DNA of 64,000 bases from Paenibacillus zeisoli (GTDB lineage: Bacteria; Bacillota; Bacilli; Paenibacillales; Paenibacillaceae): NCBI RefSeq assembly GCF_003994465.1, contig NZ_RZNX01000002.1, positions 487,550-551,549 on the forward strand, in the 5' to 3' direction. Numbering within the stretch: the stretch's first letter is position 1; the number at the start of each line of letters is the position of its first letter. The translations under genes were made by a program, and so were the position numbers. The notes beneath the pieces are model-generated. The model made no database searches. It saw only the letters and a program-made list of their open reading frames with translations, and was not told the origin of the DNA. Positions 1 to 8,819 of the stretch are shown here, one piece after another.

Positions 1-198
1 ACTCAGTTGTGGCGCCCCCTCAACAAAGCTGTTTGATTCACACCGATCCAGCTACGTTTGATATACAGCGGAGCTTTAATAATTCCGCATTGCAAATTGG
101 TATTTCACTTGGGTCAGCAATTGGCGGATTGGTATTAAACCAAACTGGCCTGTATTCCAGTACAGCTTGGTTTGAGAGTGGAATTGTCATAATTGCGT
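1..198 (+). pseudogene. MFS transporter C-terminal remnant
   Basis: The reading frame is open from the window edge. Residues such as [20 protein letters not shown] match the eleventh-helix region of DHA1-type drug/sugar MFS transporters (AraJ/YdhP type). The final helix breaks off after GIVIIA: the frame then runs into the reverse complement of the next gene, so about the last 20 family residues are missing. The stretch just before the match ([11 protein letters not shown]) also looks unlike the family. I infer a truncated, probably frameshifted gene whose 3' end was lost when the neighbouring gene arrived or a deletion occurred. The upstream part lies outside the window. Confidence 0.6.
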
Positions 199-199
199 A

Positions 200-1435
200 T
201 CAAGAGAGCACAAGGCTTCGGGCTAGGATAGGGAAAAACTGTGGAGGCACACCCATCAGTACTCTTCCGTATAGCTCTAGTCCAGTCGACGCTGTAGTCA
301 GCGCATGATTGGAGCCGCCTCTGATGTCCCGGAATATTTGAGATAAGCGGTTGGAATCGGCAATCACACTTCCTCCGCTCTCTGCCATTAGCATATCTAC
401 GGCTTCCCAGCACAGCATGGCTGCATAGGTCATATCTGTCTGCACCTGTGCCGATTCCTTTAGACTAAACGGTGCTGTATTCTGCACATGACGCTCCAAA
501 TTGTCAATGGTTCGACTGATATGAAGATGAGCGGATTCGACCTTCATAGCCGCAAGTCCCACTTTATATTGGATATGACCCACTGCAGCTTGAGAGTTAT
601 GGACAGTCATGGCAATTCCCTTGTGAGGTGCTTTCTGGGCAAAATACTCGGCCGCCCCTCTAGCGAGTCCGAGAATCGCGCTTATTCCCGTTGTGATGCT
701 GAGAATGAGCTGTGAGTAAGGCTTATATCTATCACGCCCTGCCAGTTCGGCGGGCTGCCAGTCTCCCTGATGGGTGATGATGACATGTTTGTCAGGTATA
801 AACACATTTTTGAGTTCCAGACTATTACTTGCGGATCCTTTCAGACTCATCGTATACCAATCGTCAACGATTGTGACCTCACTCATGGGTACAACGGCCA
901 GCATCTCCTCCAAAGCCTTGCCTTCTTGCATGGATTTGGCGTCCTTGAGACTCAACAGGGCATGAGTTGCATGCTTTGAACCTGAACCGAACCCCCAAAA
1001 GCCCTCCTCTACCAAATACCCTCCGTCTACTTTCTTCACAACCGCTTTACGTGCTAGCAGGACAGAGCAGAAACGTATCTCCTCTACCTGGCTATAGATC
1101 GACTCTAATACGTCCGAAGGTAATGATAGGGATGCGTTATAGTTATTTCCGTTAAAAATTTGAACGACCCAGCCAACAGAACCATTCCCCTTAGCCACCT
1201 CGGAAATAATCTCGACCATAGCACGAATGCTAACCTCATGCCCCCCGTACTCCTTCGGTGTGCCAAGCTTAAACAGCCCCGCATCCGATATTTTCTGAAT
1301 TACTTCATCAGGAATATGTCGTTCTTCATCAATCATAGTGCCGAACTTCTGCAGATAGGGAACTAACTCAGTAGCACTCTGAAGCAATTGCTGTTCAAAA
1401 GCAGTAAGTTGGCATTCTGTACTTAAGTTGGCCAT
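200..1435 (-). CDS. Acyl-CoA dehydrogenase-fold flavin monooxygenase
   Basis: A 411-residue protein of the acyl-CoA dehydrogenase superfamily, closest in layout to group D two-component flavin monooxygenases (HsaA/DszC/HpaB-like). The N-terminal helical domain carries [10 protein letters not shown] and the LGTPKEYGG motif, followed by GNGSVGW, a beta domain with GFWGFGSGS, and a C-terminal four-helix domain. Such enzymes use reduced flavin supplied by a separate reductase to hydroxylate or desulfurize aromatic or cyclic substrates. No reductase gene is adjacent. The ATG is preceded by AAGGAGTGG. It is divergent from a TetR regulator, which probably controls it. The substrate cannot be told from sequence, and a true acyl-CoA dehydrogenase is a less likely alternative. 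Confidence 0.8.
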   Translation of the reverse strand: MANLSTECQLTAFEQQLLQSATELVPYLQKFGTMIDEERHIPDEVIQKISDAGLFKLGTPKEYGGHEVSIRAMVEIISEVAKGNGSVGWVVQIFNGNNYNASLSLPSDVLESIYSQVEEIRFCSVLLARKAVVKKVDGGYLVEEGFWGFGSGSKHATHALLSLKDAKSMQEGKALEEMLAVVPMSEVTIVDDWYTMSLKGSASNSLELKNVFIPDKHVIITHQGDWQPAELAGRDRYKPYSQLILSITTGISAILGLARGAAEYFAQKAPHKGIAMTVHNSQAAVGHIQYKVGLAAMKVESAHLHISRTIDNLERHVQNTAPFSLKESAQVQTDMTYAAMLCWEAVDMLMAESGGSVIADSNRLSQIFRDIRGGSNHALTTASTGLELYGRVLMGVPPQFFPILARSLVLS

Positions 1436-1570
1436 TGAAATCCACTCCTTAATTATACACCTGTCTATTTAAGATGCATTTATACAGTAAATGGTATAAT
1501 GTATAATTATTTTCAACAACCGATAAAATCGTGAGTTTGTCGATAAACGATACAGAGAGAGGAATCTGTC
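1436..1570. promoter_or_regulatory. Divergent promoter region, TetR/monooxygenase
   Basis: This AT-rich spacer separates two divergent genes. TATAAT at 1495-1500 is a plausible -10 for the + strand gene. Repeats suggesting operators are TTATAC (1480-1485) facing GTATAA (1501-1506), and CGATAAAATCG followed by CGATAAACGAT just before the TetR ribosome site. Neither is a perfect long palindrome, so which one the regulator binds is open. Confidence 0.35.
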
Positions 1571-2131
1571 ATGGATAATAATAAAACAACTGAAGATCTC
1601 CGAGTCCGGCGAACGCATAAGCTCTTATACAATGCTCTGTTGGACTTAATGGATAAACACCCGTTCGGAAATATAACGGTGAAGCAGATCTGTGATCTAG
1701 CGATGGTACACCGAACTACGTTCTACACGCATTTCCAGGATAAATTCGATTTACTTTCACGCGCTATGCAGCAAATTGCGGAGGAAGAATTTAAGGGCAT
1801 TGTCGATGTATCTTTTTCCCCATCCGATAATTTTAGAGAGTTATTCTCTTTGGCAACGAAACATAAGAAGCTGTTCTCCATTCTGTTAGCCGAAGAGAGG
1901 GATTCTTTGAGAAATCTGTTACGAAGAGAGATGGGGAGGGGTATCAGGGAATACTTGGCCAAGCATAATTCGATTGAAGAGAATTCCATCGACATGCAAA
2001 TTAAGATAGAGGCTTACATCGGAGCCGTGCTTGGTGTGATAACTTGGTGGATTGAGAGCAACATGCCGATCGAACAAGAAGAATTATATGCAAAAATGAA
2101 TATCTTCTCGGATTGGAAGTTCGCGGATTGA
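1571..2131 (+). CDS. TetR/AcrR family transcriptional regulator
   Basis: A 186-residue one-component repressor. The N-terminal helix-turn-helix covers roughly residues 13-58, with the family signature ITVKQICDLAMVHRTTFYTHF followed by KFDLL. The C-terminal domain is all-helical and variable, typical of a ligand-binding and dimerization domain, and ends with a hydrophobic helix (IGAVLGVITWWIES). The ATG follows AGAGAGGAATCTGTC, a usable ribosome site. Its divergent placement to the flavin monooxygenase gene suggests that gene as its target. The ligand is unknown. Confidence 0.88.
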   Translation: MDNNKTTEDLRVRRTHKLLYNALLDLMDKHPFGNITVKQICDLAMVHRTTFYTHFQDKFDLLSRAMQQIAEEEFKGIVDVSFSPSDNFRELFSLATKHKKLFSILLAEERDSLRNLLRREMGRGIREYLAKHNSIEENSIDMQIKIEAYIGAVLGVITWWIESNMPIEQEELYAKMNIFSDWKFAD

Positions 2132-2199
2132 CCTAGAGATGGGCGTTGTATCGGCTTATCGCCTTTGTACCGGGTCAGGTAGATGGACAACTTGAAAAA

Positions 2200-2229
2200 G
2201 ACTCTCCTGAGCAATAGCTCAAGAGAGTC
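2200..2229. terminator. Intrinsic terminator, probably bidirectional
   Basis: The stem is GACTCTC then TGAGC, an AATA loop, then GCTCA and GAGAGTC, with only single-base bulges. It is flanked by AAAAA on the left (Us on the minus-strand transcript) and TTC on the right. It sits between the convergent TetR and SLH genes and can serve both. Confidence 0.8.
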
Positions 2230-2247
2230 CTTCACATGGATTGAAGC

Positions 2248-3918
2248 CTATTCGTTAATGAATTTAATCACTTTCAGCATTCTCTCCAGCATAACTGTTC
2301 CTTCGGCACGAGTCGCAGGGGCTCCAGGATGAAGCATTCCGCGCTCATCCCCTTTCACAATCCCCAGCTGAACTACCGCTGAGATCGAAGGAGCGGCCCA
2401 AGCTGAGATGCTATTCTTATCTGCAAACGTTAAAGTCGTTGTTGAGCTTGGCACGGAGGTTCCGGCAAATTTCAACGCACGTTCAAAGATCGCAGCCATC
2501 TGCTCACGGGTAATCTGATCTCCAGGCTTGAACTGATCGCCTTCGCCTTTAATCAATCCCGCGGATACAGCAATACCTACTTCTTTGTAGAACCAGTCTG
2601 ACGGCTTCACATCATTAAAAGATGAGGTTCCAGCACTATCAGACAACCCAAGCGCTCTAACTACCAGACTGGTGAACTCCGCACGAGTGATGTTCAGTTG
2701 AGGTCCGAACTTCGCATCGGTTATGCCGTTAACCAGCAAGTGAGAAGCCATCTTGGAGATGGTTGCTTCTGCCCAATGACCTTTAATATCCGCAAAAGAT
2801 TTAGTCCCTGACACAACCGCATACGTGCTGTTGCTCGTACGATTAATTACGGCTGAGATTCCCGTTGAATCTTTAGTGAAATACGTTGGAACCGGAATCA
2901 GACTGCCATCCGCATTCACTTTAACAGCTACAGCATTAGTAGTATCGATCGTTGCACCGACATGAATAGAACGCGGCACATAGACATTGTTGAAGTTCTC
3001 AATTTCTTGTCTGGTTCCGTCAGCCTTTACCAACTCTACGGTGAAAGTAGTCGGTGAACCAAGCAGCGTCAAGCCTTTTCCAACGGCTTTATCGCCAATT
3101 TGTTTCTCAGTCGCATCATTAGCCTGAGCTACAGTTACAACAATTGTGTTAAGAGATTGGCTGCCCAATGCCTTGAGCGGCAGATTATATTCGCCAAACG
3201 AAGTCACAACTAGAATGGATGCCCCGTTGCCTCCCTTGTCTAGGACGGCCTTAGATACATCGGCAGGAATGGACACGGACACTGCCTCAGATCCTTTTAC
3301 CTCTGGAACAGTGATAGCAAACGCCTTGGCATTATCCTTGCTGCTTTGAATGGCAGCGATCGCCTTATTGCTATCTACAACCACTTGACTCACTCCTGCA
3401 GCACCCGGCTGAACGGTCACCGCAGAGGAAATGTCGCTGATCACCGCACCTGCCGGAACTGTTGGATTGATTCGCTCTTTGTCACCTGTTCCCGGAGTGG
3501 ACGGCACGGTGGTTGTACCGCCACCGCTTCCAGTTCCGCCGCCACTGCTAGATGGCGCAGTTACATTAAAGGTTGCTGTCTTAACATCCGTTCCCTGTCC
3601 TACTACTACTGTGTATTGACCTACCGGCCATCTTGAATCATTTGCTGGAATCATAAAGGTATCTTGATAGGTCCCGTTGGCCACATCTAGAACATCGAAG
3701 AACAGGTTCAACTGGTTAGGTCCGATCACTTTAATACTGACTGTCGATACAGGGGAGCTACCAGTAATAACTAATGAGCTTCCCTGGGCTACATTTGCAG
3801 GAACCAGGACGCTGAGATCCGTCACCGACTGCTGGATCGGGGTTGCATACGCCGCTGAAACGCCTGTCATCGCGACCATGAGGGATATCGATAAGGTTGC
3901 TAGTAATTTTTTGGGCAC
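2248..3918 (-). CDS. SLH-domain surface protein
   Basis: A 556-residue exported protein. A Sec signal peptide (residues 1-25, KKLL then a hydrophobic run ending AYA) is followed by a beta-rich Ig-like region (about 30-120), a GSGGG/TTTVPSTPG linker, a second beta-rich region (about 150-370), and three SLH domains (about 373-556; FADIKGHWAE, FNDVKPSDWFYKEV, FADKNSISAWA). SLH triplets bind pyruvylated secondary cell-wall polysaccharide, so the protein is held on the wall. The start is GTG with AGGGG nine bases upstream. It begins 20 bases after the beta-amylase stop, so the two are probably one transcript ending at the hairpin at 2200. I infer a surface role linked to starch use; no catalytic domain is visible. 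Confidence 0.85.
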   Translation of the reverse strand: MPKKLLATLSISLMVAMTGVSAAYATPIQQSVTDLSVLVPANVAQGSSLVITGSSPVSTVSIKVIGPNQLNLFFDVLDVANGTYQDTFMIPANDSRWPVGQYTVVVGQGTDVKTATFNVTAPSSSGGGTGSGGGTTTVPSTPGTGDKERINPTVPAGAVISDISSAVTVQPGAAGVSQVVVDSNKAIAAIQSSKDNAKAFAITVPEVKGSEAVSVSIPADVSKAVLDKGGNGASILVVTSFGEYNLPLKALGSQSLNTIVVTVAQANDATEKQIGDKAVGKGLTLLGSPTTFTVELVKADGTRQEIENFNNVYVPRSIHVGATIDTTNAVAVKVNADGSLIPVPTYFTKDSTGISAVINRTSNSTYAVVSGTKSFADIKGHWAEATISKMASHLLVNGITDAKFGPQLNITRAEFTSLVVRALGLSDSAGTSSFNDVKPSDWFYKEVGIAVSAGLIKGEGDQFKPGDQITREQMAAIFERALKFAGTSVPSSTTTLTFADKNSISAWAAPSISAVVQLGIVKGDERGMLHPGAPATRAEGTVMLERMLKVIKFINE

Positions 3919-3938
3919 AGCAGATTTCCCCTACTTTC

Positions 3939-6278
3939 TTAATTATTATTTTGAAGCACTAGTGGTTCTGCCAGCACATTTCCGATATTTGTGGTGCTGC
4001 TGATCTCGTACGAATCTACAACGAATACTTTCAGTTTGTAATTGCCGCCGGTAACGTTAAAGAACGTAGACACGTCTTGAGCTGCTGAACCGGATGCGCC
4101 AACTGCATTAATACCTACAGGCGTGTTGCCATTCATCAGCATGAAAATTACGACCTTATTCGAGATGTCTGCTCCACTTGGAGTTGGCGCCACATTTACA
4201 GATGCCGTTACGCCACCAGTGGTGCTGAACGATTTTTTCGTAACCGTGAAGGCATACTCTTTTGCCGGTAGCTGCAAATCTGGCACTTTATCGATAAGCT
4301 TCTCACCAGAAAGCGTTTGGGAATTCGCCACTACGGTCATTTGAGCCGATTGACTTCCGTTAGCAACTTTCAAGGTATAAGTGCCTCTTGGTACTTCGAA
4401 ATAATACTTCACTTTAGAAGCATCATTGGCATTTGCAATTAGTCCGTAGCTGCCGTTGCTGGATTGCTTTTCCTCACCATAATTAGCTGTCAACACTTCG
4501 CCGTTAGCGTCTGTCAAGCTTACAGTTGTACCTGCTGGCGTTGATCCGTTCAATACGACATCGCCGGAAATATAATGCTTATGTGCATCGTCTTGATTTG
4601 TTTTTTGCACATCGGCTTTAAACACAGCTGTGCCGCCTGGAATATAAGGAACGGTCCAAGTTAGGTTAGGGTCTGCCCCCCAAATCGTAGCATTAGAGGT
4701 ATCTTTCCGGATTGCCTTGAATTCGTAAGTTGAAGTTGCCTTCAAGTCGATATTAACCTGCCAGTAGCCATTGCCCTGATACTCTGCAGGCACCGCATTG
4801 TCAGGATTCCAGCTTCCGATCGAATTGCTGTTACCTACAATAAATACTTTTGCATTAACCGGATCCGCCTCTGGATCGTAAATATTCATCGACACATGCT
4901 GCTGAGGCAATTGACCTAACGTAAGTGTCGTTACAAACGGATCGAGCAGTTTTGTCGGCTGTCCATTGGCCTGTACAACGTCCTGCATACGCAGCAGTGT
5001 AAAGATATCATAATTATATTTCTTCACAACGTTATAGATCGTCTGATAGTCCTCGGCATTGCCAACAGGCAGCGCATTCTCGCCCTCTAGCTTAATGCCT
5101 TTATCTACAGCCATTTGTGAAACTTCGTCGATCAGAGTCTGAGGTTTACTGTAATTTGGAGCCTCGCCATTGCCGTTTGCCTGATTCGTCATTTCTAGCA
5201 TGGTGAAAGTCAGATCAACGTTATTTGCCTTATACAAGTCAAGTAATCTGGAGTAATTATATAGTCCTGTTGCATGTTCAGCGGAATGAGGCGCATCTGG
5301 GTTGCTATACTGCCAGTGAATTCCTGGTACCTTTGCACTCAAAGGAACGCCAAATGTATCATCAAGATCTGCGTGAGCTTTAGTGATAATACTTGTAAAG
5401 TGGTTCTCAAGCGTGCCCTGATACCATGTCAGGAAGTCGACTCCATAAGCTTTCTTATAGTCACCGCTAGAATAGAACAAGTCGCCATTCGCAGGAGGCT
5501 GCACTTCAGAGAATGATGTGTAATTCGTCTCCCATGCAGTATTTAGTGCGTCAATATCTGTATATTTCTGCTCCATCTTGCTCTGGAAATCAGCAACCGC
5601 TGCGCCGGAGTAAGCCTGGAAATAGCCGTTATCTGGATACTGCCAGCCATCAGCAAAGTTGTAGCTCGGATATCTAAGCTCACCAGCTGGTCCAAGTCCG
5701 ATATGGAATTTCTCAAAAGATGTTTTGAACTCTGTCATGTTCGCAGCAAAAGATTTGAAAGCGCCATCATATAAATTAACAGCTTCATCATACCAAGGTG
5801 CGATGTACTCTTTGTCATAATAGCCCGACTCCGATTTGAATTGCATTTGCTCTTTGCCGTCCAGATCCCACACCCAAGTAGGGATTGGATAGTTACAAGT
5901 GTCTCCTACGTTACCACCGCATTGGTGGAAGGAGAAGATTGGAGAAATTTTCAGGCCAGCAGCCTTGATATGTGTAAAGAGATTTTTGTAGTAGCTCCAA
6001 TCATACTCCCCTTGCGCAGGTTCAAAGTGATTCCACCACATATCCACTTCTACCCCATAAACTCCCTTGCTCTTTAAAGTAGCCATCTGCTTATCGAATG
6101 CAGCAAAGTCAGTTACATCCTGCAAATTAAGCATAACAACAATCTTCGTATTGCTGCTTGCGTTGGTGACAGGTGCCAGTTGGGTACTGCCAAAAATCAT
6201 TGCAATTGTTAATAGGAAGGCCAAGATAAACTTAACGGGATTTAACCGCCGGGTATTTTGAAATAACAACTCTATCAT
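3939..6278 (-). CDS. Secreted beta-amylase (GH14) with CBM20
   Basis: A 779-residue exported enzyme that releases maltose from the non-reducing ends of starch. The signal peptide covers about residues 14-40 (ending TNA). The GH14 barrel spans about 43-450, with the hallmark HQCGGNVGD (about 118-126), GPAGELRYPSY with the catalytic acid near E200, and GENAL with the catalytic base near E400. A CBM20 starch-binding domain lies at about 465-557 (GSWNP, GYWQV, YEFKAI), followed by two Ig-like or CARDB-like beta domains to the C terminus. The annotated ATG directly abuts GAGGAG; TTG at 6269, three codons in, has a better 9-base spacing and may be the real start. It leads a transcript with the SLH protein. 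Two cre sites upstream point to catabolite repression. Confidence 0.93.
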   Translation of the reverse strand: MIELLFQNTRRLNPVKFILAFLLTIAMIFGSTQLAPVTNASSNTKIVVMLNLQDVTDFAAFDKQMATLKSKGVYGVEVDMWWNHFEPAQGEYDWSYYKNLFTHIKAAGLKISPIFSFHQCGGNVGDTCNYPIPTWVWDLDGKEQMQFKSESGYYDKEYIAPWYDEAVNLYDGAFKSFAANMTEFKTSFEKFHIGLGPAGELRYPSYNFADGWQYPDNGYFQAYSGAAVADFQSKMEQKYTDIDALNTAWETNYTSFSEVQPPANGDLFYSSGDYKKAYGVDFLTWYQGTLENHFTSIITKAHADLDDTFGVPLSAKVPGIHWQYSNPDAPHSAEHATGLYNYSRLLDLYKANNVDLTFTMLEMTNQANGNGEAPNYSKPQTLIDEVSQMAVDKGIKLEGENALPVGNAEDYQTIYNVVKKYNYDIFTLLRMQDVVQANGQPTKLLDPFVTTLTLGQLPQQHVSMNIYDPEADPVNAKVFIVGNSNSIGSWNPDNAVPAEYQGNGYWQVNIDLKATSTYEFKAIRKDTSNATIWGADPNLTWTVPYIPGGTAVFKADVQKTNQDDAHKHYISGDVVLNGSTPAGTTVSLTDANGEVLTANYGEEKQSSNGSYGLIANANDASKVKYYFEVPRGTYTLKVANGSQSAQMTVVANSQTLSGEKLIDKVPDLQLPAKEYAFTVTKKSFSTTGGVTASVNVAPTPSGADISNKVVIFMLMNGNTPVGINAVGASGSAAQDVSTFFNVTGGNYKLKVFVVDSYEISSTTNIGNVLAEPLVLQNNN

Positions 6279-6430
6279 CTCCTCGTTTTTAATAGTCTTA
6301 CTCTCGTACCTAACAGCAAAGCGATGCGATTAATAAAGTCCGTTGTGCCCCCCTTAGCCTTAGTTATAAGCACCTATTTGTGAAGAAATGATCGCACTAT
6401 CCATAGGTTAGGTTAACCTGCCAAAATTCG

Positions 6431-6444
6431 TGCAACCGTTTGCG
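6431..6444. promoter_or_regulatory. cre-like site (CcpA), proximal
   Basis: TGCAACCGTTTGCG matches the B. subtilis cre pattern TGNAANCGNTTNCA at every fixed base except the last. It lies about 153 bases upstream of the beta-amylase start. CcpA/HPr-Ser-P binding would repress starch degradation when glucose is present. Confidence 0.55.
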
Positions 6445-6619
6445 TAAATAGGTGAACTTTGTTGGAATAGAGCCGAGAAATTGACAGCGCATTCAGGAAA
6501 ATCACCAGTTTATGGAGCAAACTCGGTTCGTATGTCACCCCCAGCACATAATTGGCAGCGCTCTCTTCGTCTGAAATTGAAGGAGGCTTAAGGATTGAAC
6601 TTCAATCTGCTTCTATTGA

Positions 6620-6633
6620 TGCAATCGTTTGCA
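6620..6633. promoter_or_regulatory. cre site (CcpA), distal
   Basis: TGCAATCGTTTGCA fits TGNAANCGNTTNCA at every fixed position and is almost fully palindromic. It is the stronger of two cre matches upstream of the beta-amylase operon. The 189-base spacing between the two would permit looping. Confidence 0.7.
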
Positions 6634-6865
6634 AAAAAGGGGGTCGAAAGTTTTGAAACTTACCTGAAAAAGGGACCTACCAATGATAGCGCATTCAAAA
6701 TGTAATTGAATTGTCACTTACTCCATGCAAATAGGTAATAATTTCCCTTGCTAATCGAATTATATGAGAACTATTTTTCTATGTCAATCTAATGTTTTAA
6801 TGAGATAAAGGGCACAAGAGGCCCTACCATTGCCTTGGCGCAGCCCGCATCCAACTCCCTCTGGC

Positions 6866-6894
6866 TTGACAATCAGCAAAAACAACATTACGAT
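6866..6894 (+). promoter_or_regulatory. Sigma-A promoter of TetR/monooxygenase operon
   Basis: TTGACA (6866-6871), a 17-base spacer and TACGAT (6889-6894) form a near-consensus vegetative promoter. It sits about 50 bases upstream of the TetR start and overlaps the operator pair. Confidence 0.7.
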
Positions 6895-6922
6895 GACCGT
6901 GGTCACTATTTGACTTCGGTCA
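6894..6922. promoter_or_regulatory. Tandem TetR operator candidates
   Basis: Two copies of a TGAC-N4-GTCA dyad occur 17 bases apart: TGACCGTGGTCA (6894-6905) and TGACTTCGGTCA (6911-6922). The first overlaps the last base of the -10 element and the second lies over the likely start of transcription, so a repressor bound here would block the promoter. The regulator encoded immediately downstream is the natural candidate. Confidence 0.6.
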
Positions 6923-6945
6923 CCAATTGAGGAGGAGGTAAACGA

Positions 6946-7539
6946 ATGCTGAGAGAGTCACGAAAAAAGGAATTAAAGGAACAAATCTTTTTACAAGCTC
7001 TCCAACTTTTCCGTGAAAAGGGGTTTGAGCAGGTCACCGTGCAGGAGATTACAGCCAAATGCGGCATTGCCAAGGGAACTTTTTTTAACTATTTCGCTAA
7101 GAAAGAAGAGATCCTGCTGTATCTGGGAGAATCCCAGATCGATTTGCTGCATCAGAGCATAGAGAAGCACCGGGATATCGATCATCCCAAAGAACAGATT
7201 ACGCTCGTGTTAGGCGACCTGCTTCATAACTTTTCATCACATAGTGAACTCATGAGACTGGCTACCATGGAGATCATGAAGTCGGCTCACCTTGCCGGGG
7301 AAGAGTCAAAGAGCGTTCACCAATTGCATCAGCAGCTGGCATCCATCCTTGACCGTGCCATACAAAACGGCAAACTGCAAAGCCGCTGGGAAACCGGTGT
7401 CATTGCCACGACGATTGTCGGGGTCTATTTCCATACGATTCTGTCATGGACACTGCAGGGGGCTCAACCTACAACAACCATAAGCGATTCATTTAGGCAA
7501 CAACTGGATGTCGTATGGGAAGGTATTGATGGCAACTAG
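6946..7539 (+). CDS. TetR/AcrR family transcriptional regulator
   Basis: A 197-residue repressor. The helix-turn-helix lies at about residues 8-55 with the family pattern VTVQEITAKCGIAKGTFFNYF followed by KEEILL. The C-terminal domain is helical and presumably binds a ligand. The ATG is preceded by GAGGAGG. The FAD monooxygenase starts 16 bases after its stop, so the two form an operon under the promoter at 6866, with likely autoregulation through the dyads at 6894 and 6911. Regulators of this layout often respond to the substrate of the linked monooxygenase. Confidence 0.88.
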   Translation: MLRESRKKELKEQIFLQALQLFREKGFEQVTVQEITAKCGIAKGTFFNYFAKKEEILLYLGESQIDLLHQSIEKHRDIDHPKEQITLVLGDLLHNFSSHSELMRLATMEIMKSAHLAGEESKSVHQLHQQLASILDRAIQNGKLQSRWETGVIATTIVGVYFHTILSWTLQGAQPTTTISDSFRQQLDVVWEGIDGN

Positions 7540-7555
7540 GAGGATGAGATAAATT

Positions 7556-8692
7556 ATGTCGCAGACCATTCTGATCATAGGTGGCGGAATCGCGGGTCTA
7601 TGCTCCGCACTCACCTTGCAGCAAATAGGGATGAAGGTAAAAGTATACGAAAGAAGTACTGAACCCACTGTCGCTGGCGCAGGTATCATTATCGCCCCGA
7701 ATGCTCTGCAGGCTTTAAAGCCCTACGGCATTTCCGATGAGATCATTCGTCAAGGCTTTCCCAGTGACGGCTTCCATCTGTTATCGGATCGGGGCCAACC
7801 TATCACGAAGCTCGCTGTTCCTGCCGAATATGGCAGCCTGTATTCTATCCACCGCAAAGACTTACATCATATTCTATTATCTGCGCTTTCTCCTGGCACT
7901 GTGGAATGGGGCAAACCCTTACAGCAGCTTGAGCAAAAGGATCACCACGTACGGGCTGTGTTCCGTGATGGCACCCAAGCAGTGGGCGACCTGGGCATCG
8001 CTGCGGATGGCATCCACTCCCATATTCGCAAGCAACTTACTCTCCAAGATACGTATCGCTATGCCGGCTATACCTGCTGGCGAGGTGTCGTTGCTGCGCA
8101 CGATATTCCAGGCCTATCCGATCGTTTTATTGAGACCTGGGGAACGAAAGGCCGATTCGGGATCGTCCCTCTGCCTGGTAACCAAGTGTATTGGTATGCG
8201 CTCATCAACGCCCGCCAAGGCGACCCCCAGATTGCAAATTATACTGTGGAAGACCTGCATCATCTCTTCAAAAACTATCATGATCCCATACCGGATCTGT
8301 TGCTAAGAACGGCAGCTCATGACATGATCCACCGTGATATTGTGGATATTACACCTATGGAACGGTTTTACTCGGATCGGGTCGCTTTTGTCGGCGATGC
8401 GGCTCATGCGATAACCCCTAATATGGGACAGGGAGCCTGCCAAGCGATTGAGGATGCGCGTGTCTTGGCCGAATGCCTTCGCATACATTGCAATAATCAG
8501 AGCGCCTTTGCCGATTACGATGCCAGACGCAGAGAGCGAATCGAGCAAATATCCAATCAATCTTGGAAAATCGGGAAAATGGCACAATCAGAGAGCGTAC
8601 TATTTACCAGTATCCGAAATCGACTAATGAAGCATGCCCCTCAAAGCATCGGGCGGAGCCAGGCAGAACGCTTGTACAAGTTTCAAATGTAG
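7556..8692 (+). CDS. FAD-dependent class A monooxygenase
   Basis: A 378-residue flavoprotein of the PHBH/UbiH family, which uses NAD(P)H and O2 to hydroxylate aromatic or polycyclic compounds; the TetX tetracycline-inactivating enzymes belong here too. The Rossmann GGGIAGL motif is at residues 9-15, the DG motif is in AADGIHSHIR (about 144-153), and the second FAD motif FVGDAAHAITPNMGQGA is at about 279-295, followed by EDARVLAE. Length is normal. GGAGG precedes the ATG. It is the second gene of the TetR operon. Substrate and any role in drug detoxification are inference only. Confidence 0.87.
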   Translation: MSQTILIIGGGIAGLCSALTLQQIGMKVKVYERSTEPTVAGAGIIIAPNALQALKPYGISDEIIRQGFPSDGFHLLSDRGQPITKLAVPAEYGSLYSIHRKDLHHILLSALSPGTVEWGKPLQQLEQKDHHVRAVFRDGTQAVGDLGIAADGIHSHIRKQLTLQDTYRYAGYTCWRGVVAAHDIPGLSDRFIETWGTKGRFGIVPLPGNQVYWYALINARQGDPQIANYTVEDLHHLFKNYHDPIPDLLLRTAAHDMIHRDIVDITPMERFYSDRVAFVGDAAHAITPNMGQGACQAIEDARVLAECLRIHCNNQSAFADYDARRRERIEQISNQSWKIGKMAQSESVLFTSIRNRLMKHAPQSIGRSQAERLYKFQM

Positions 8693-8761
8693 TTGCTATT
8701 GGAATCCTAGAAGCCAGCAATCGACGAGTCATCCATTTCCAAGAATTAGTCAGTCTATAAA

Positions 8762-8796
8762 GGACAAAAAGCCCCCCAAAAGGCGCTTTTTTGTCC
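8762..8796. terminator. Intrinsic terminator, bidirectional
   Basis: GGACAAAAAGC pairs imperfectly with GCGCTTTTTTGTCC around a C-rich/AAAA loop. It separates the convergent monooxygenase and SDR genes and has T runs on one side and A runs on the other, so it can act in both directions. Confidence 0.65.
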
Positions 8797-8819
8797 AAAG
8801 CCCTGATCACAAGACCAAG

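Larger units (their letters stand above)
6279..6945. promoter_or_regulatory. 667-base regulatory intergenic region
   Basis: This long spacer between divergent genes has no convincing coding frame. The left half serves the beta-amylase operon (minus strand) and carries two CcpA-like cre sites (listed separately). The right end holds the TetR promoter and operators. The middle (6640-6860) is AT-rich and I see no gene or clear RNA fold there. Confidence 0.6.

Noticed and set aside
7737-8306. 189-codon ORF inside the FAD monooxygenase gene
   Set aside because: It overlaps the monooxygenase in another frame; the monooxygenase has all family motifs, and this frame has no ribosome site or family match.
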